A stretch of 6,779 bases of DNA from an uncultured Christensenella sp. (GTDB lineage Bacteria; Bacillota; Clostridia; Christensenellales; UBA1242). The position numbers and the translations under genes are program-made. The notes under the pieces are model-generated. The model saw nothing but the letters and a program-made list of their open reading frames with translations, was not told where the DNA came from and did no database searches. The DNA lies in the NCBI GenBank assembly GCA_949295755.1, contig CASFMG010000106.1, positions 1 through 6,779 on the forward strand, read 5' to 3'. Below, piece after piece: positions 4,881-6,779 of this stretch (the stretch's first letter is position 1; each line of letters begins with the position of its first letter).

Positions 4881-5992
4881 AAGAACAGATTTCTATTAGA
4901 CAAACGGCTTGTTTTTGTGCGATTTCATTATTAGCATTGAAACTCATTGCACTGCCATCATTACTTTTTGAAAAAAGCAATAGTTCAGGATTGATTGTTG
5001 CAATAATAATGTTTATTATTGATATTTTGATGCTTTTTTTGTATTTAAAAATAAAAGAAAAATATCCTGATTTTTCGCTTTACGAAATTATAAAAAAATA
5101 TTTAGGTAAAATAATTGCAAAAATAGTATACATTTTAATCTATTTGTTTTTTGTGTTCAAATTATGCATGTTAATGAATGAAGGTGTTTTATATATGCAA
5201 GATGTTGTAGATGAAGATCATAGTTTAATTGTGTTTCTTTTAACATACTTGCCTGTTATTACTGCACTAAGTTTTAACGGATTAAAAAGCTGTGCAAGAA
5301 CTTGTGAATTTGGCTTTATTTTTATTTTGATTGGTCTTGTAATATGTTTATTTTTATCTGAAGTTTCACTTAGTTTTGGCGAAATTGGACCACTTTTTAT
5401 TAAAGATATAAAAAATATCTTAAGTGCGTGTTTTGACTATAATTTTTGGTTTTCCGATTTTTTATTTGTAACAATTTTGGCCGATAAAATAAAAATAGAA
5501 AAAAATGCAAAAAGAAAAATATTTTCGTTTGTTTTTATGGTTGCAATCTTGCTATTAATTTTGTATTTTGTTTATTTTAGATTGTTTCGTGTAACTGCTT
5601 TTTTGAATAAAAATGCTATTGCTGATGTAACAGAATATAACAGAAATATTGGCAATTCAGGTAATATTGATATAATTTCAATTTTTGTTTATTTATTTGT
5701 AATTTTTCTGCAAGGCTCGCTATATATGAATTGCTTGCGAATTTGTTATGAAAAAATTTTTGAATATAAAAATAGTTATCATTCTTTAATTAGTGCAAAT
5801 ATTATTATATTTTTATTAGAATATTTTGTATTTTTTAATATTCAAAAAATAACAGATTTTGTTTTATTCTATTTTAAATATTTTGGTATTTTAATTTGGA
5901 TAATAATTCCATTATTTTATATTTTGTTGTTAGTTTTTGGTAAGGAGAAAAAATATGATAAAAAATATAAAAAACTATATAAAAAAATTTAG
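4877..5992 (+). CDS. gerAB: Spore germination receptor permease-like subunit, GerB family
   Basis: A 371-residue integral membrane protein of the GerB (spore permease, APC superfamily) type, the likely germinant-binding transmembrane subunit of the receptor. Ten hydrophobic segments are visible (about 11-31, 37-57, 79-100, 117-134, 144-164, 188-203, 215-236, 264-285, 303-321, 330-353), which is the family number, and length is normal. The N-terminus ISIRQTACFCAISLLALKL fits the family start, where segment 1 is expected to be broken. It begins within the gerA stop (ATGA overlap), with AGGTGG six bases upstream, implying translational coupling. The lysine-rich C-terminal tail (356-371) is encoded in the same DNA that starts gerC. 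Substrate specificity cannot be inferred. Confidence 0.93.
   Translation: MKEQISIRQTACFCAISLLALKLIALPSLLFEKSNSSGLIVAIIMFIIDILMLFLYLKIKEKYPDFSLYEIIKKYLGKIIAKIVYILIYLFFVFKLCMLMNEGVLYMQDVVDEDHSLIVFLLTYLPVITALSFNGLKSCARTCEFGFIFILIGLVICLFLSEVSLSFGEIGPLFIKDIKNILSACFDYNFWFSDFLFVTILADKIKIEKNAKRKIFSFVFMVAILLLILYFVYFRLFRVTAFLNKNAIADVTEYNRNIGNSGNIDIISIFVYLFVIFLQGSLYMNCLRICYEKIFEYKNSYHSLISANIIIFLLEYFVFFNIQKITDFVLFYFKYFGILIWIIIPLFYILLLVFGKEKKYDKKYKKLYKKI
5942..5947 (+). promoter_or_regulatory. Ribosome binding site of gerC, inside gerB
   Basis: AAGGAG, seven bases before ATG 5955. It is the best Shine-Dalgarno match in the window and it fixes the start of the third ger gene 38 bases before the end of gerB. 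Confidence 0.85.
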
Positions 5993-6779
5993 AAATTGTT
6001 TTGCTTTATCATATTTTATTTTAATAATGCTAATTTTTTTGCCGTCTGCCATAACGATGCCATCGTTAAGTTTTAGAGGTGCAATTATTACAGCGATTGG
6101 AATTGACAAGGTTGATGAAGAAGTGGAGTTTTCTGTTTTGACACTCTCAGACATTTCAAAAGATAATATGGGGGAAAACACTAAAGTTGTTTGTGGAAAA
6201 AGCACAAGCGTTGCAAATGCAATAAGTTCTATTGAATCTCAAATTGGAAGAAGATTGAAAATGGGACATGTTGGATATGTCATCATTTCTCAAAGTTTTG
6301 CTTCTGATGATATTGCAAATGTGTTAAATACTCTTACTATTACAACCAAATTACCAAATTCAGTTTCTTTAATACTCAGTCGAGATAGTGCAAAAGATGT
6401 TCTTAATCAAGCGAGCAAACTTGAACAATCTTCGATGTATAAGTTAAGAGAGATAATTCAAAATGAATTTAATGTAAATTACACAAAAGACACAAGTTTG
6501 GACAATTTTTTAAAAGGTTATTTTTCAGAAATAAAAACTTCTACACTAGGATATATAAAATTAGAAAATGATATAAGTCAAGGAATAAGTGCTGGGCAAG
6601 AGACAGATAGTTCAAATCAAGCATCTAATCAATCGGATAATAATTCTCAACAATCAAACTCAAATAGCGTTATTTCACTTCAAAGAGAACACGCAGTTTT
6701 TGTTAATGGGAAATTAAAATATATTTTAAGCGTTGATGAGATGAAAGGAATAAATTGGGTTGTTGAAAATAATTTGCAA
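5955..6779 (+). CDS. gerAC: Spore germination receptor subunit, Ger(x)C family (3' partial)
   Basis: An open frame of 275 codons with no stop before the window edge. It encodes the third receptor subunit, normally a lipoprotein of about 370-400 residues, so roughly the C-terminal quarter or more is missing. Family features are ITAIGIDK (45-52), GRRLKMGHVGYVIISQSFA (98-116, the usual G-x-L-x-x-GH segment), SVSLILSRDSAKDVL (136-150), and AVFVNGKLKYILSVDE (247-262). Oddities: the N-terminus has a hydrophobic segment (about 16-35, ending near LPSAITMP) but no lipobox cysteine, and the usual tryptophan-aspartate motif after the signal is absent. A Ser/Asn/Gln-rich linker (about 212-238) interrupts the fold. 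The start is fixed by AAGGAG. It overlaps gerB by 38 bases, so the operon order is A-B-C. Anchoring by an uncleaved N-terminal helix is inference. Confidence 0.9.
   Translation, partial: MIKNIKNYIKKFRNCFALSYFILIMLIFLPSAITMPSLSFRGAIITAIGIDKVDEEVEFSVLTLSDISKDNMGENTKVVCGKSTSVANAISSIESQIGRRLKMGHVGYVIISQSFASDDIANVLNTLTITTKLPNSVSLILSRDSAKDVLNQASKLEQSSMYKLREIIQNEFNVNYTKDTSLDNFLKGYFSEIKTSTLGYIKLENDISQGISAGQETDSSNQASNQSDNNSQQSNSNSVISLQREHAVFVNGKLKYILSVDEMKGINWVVENNLQ

Noticed and set aside
4709..4903. Minus-strand open frame of 64 codons across the gerA/gerB junction
   Set aside because: Antisense to two well-supported genes; no start signal or homology seen.
5975..6205. Minus-strand open frame of 76 codons
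   Set aside because: Antisense to the conserved start of the Ger(x)C gene, which is open to the window edge and preceded by AAGGAG.

Overview
The window is strongly AT-rich and looks like the chromosome of a low-GC, endospore-forming Firmicute, most likely an anaerobic clostridial lineage. The evidence is a gerA-gerB-gerC type spore germination operon, tRNA genes with encoded CCA ends, Shine-Dalgarno sites of the AGGTGG/AAGGAG type, sigma-A promoters close to consensus, and two families typical of Clostridia (DUF6512 and a stand-alone amidase_6 protein). The species cannot be named from this sequence.

Layout. Positions 1-505 hold a tRNA-Arg(ACG) on the plus strand. It is followed by about 290 bases with no gene but a lot of structure: two 63-base repeats, 61 of 63 identical, each folding into a long hairpin that ends in a T-run. 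They flank a third, unrelated hairpin, and the whole block is bounded by a 9-base inverted repeat whose left arm is the 3' end of the tRNA. A 10-base AT tandem repeat follows. Positions 506-1174 (minus) carry tRNA-Arg(CCT) and, 43 bases downstream on the same strand, a DUF6512 membrane protein. Positions 1252-1426 (plus) are a complete small transcription unit for tRNA-Asn(GTT): A/T-tract, extended sigma-A promoter, tRNA and intrinsic terminator. A stand-alone amidase_6 protein (minus, 1434-1910) diverges from a lysine-rich single-pass membrane protein with about three beta-sandwich (FN3-like) extracellular domains (plus, 2101-3387).

The right half, from 3407 to the window end, is the germination operon. 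It encodes a GerA-type receptor subunit, a GerB-type permease-like subunit (4-base overlap) and a GerC-type subunit (38-base overlap). The third gene runs off the window with no stop codon. Together such subunits form a germinant receptor in the inner membrane of the spore.

The two items most worth a second look are: (1) the junction at 3407-3461, where a terminator, a sigma-G-like promoter and the gerA ribosome binding site are superimposed; and (2) the duplicated palindromic block at 134-432 abutting tRNA-Arg. No clearly new multi-gene system is visible: the protein-coding genes belong to known families or are plain surface or membrane proteins.
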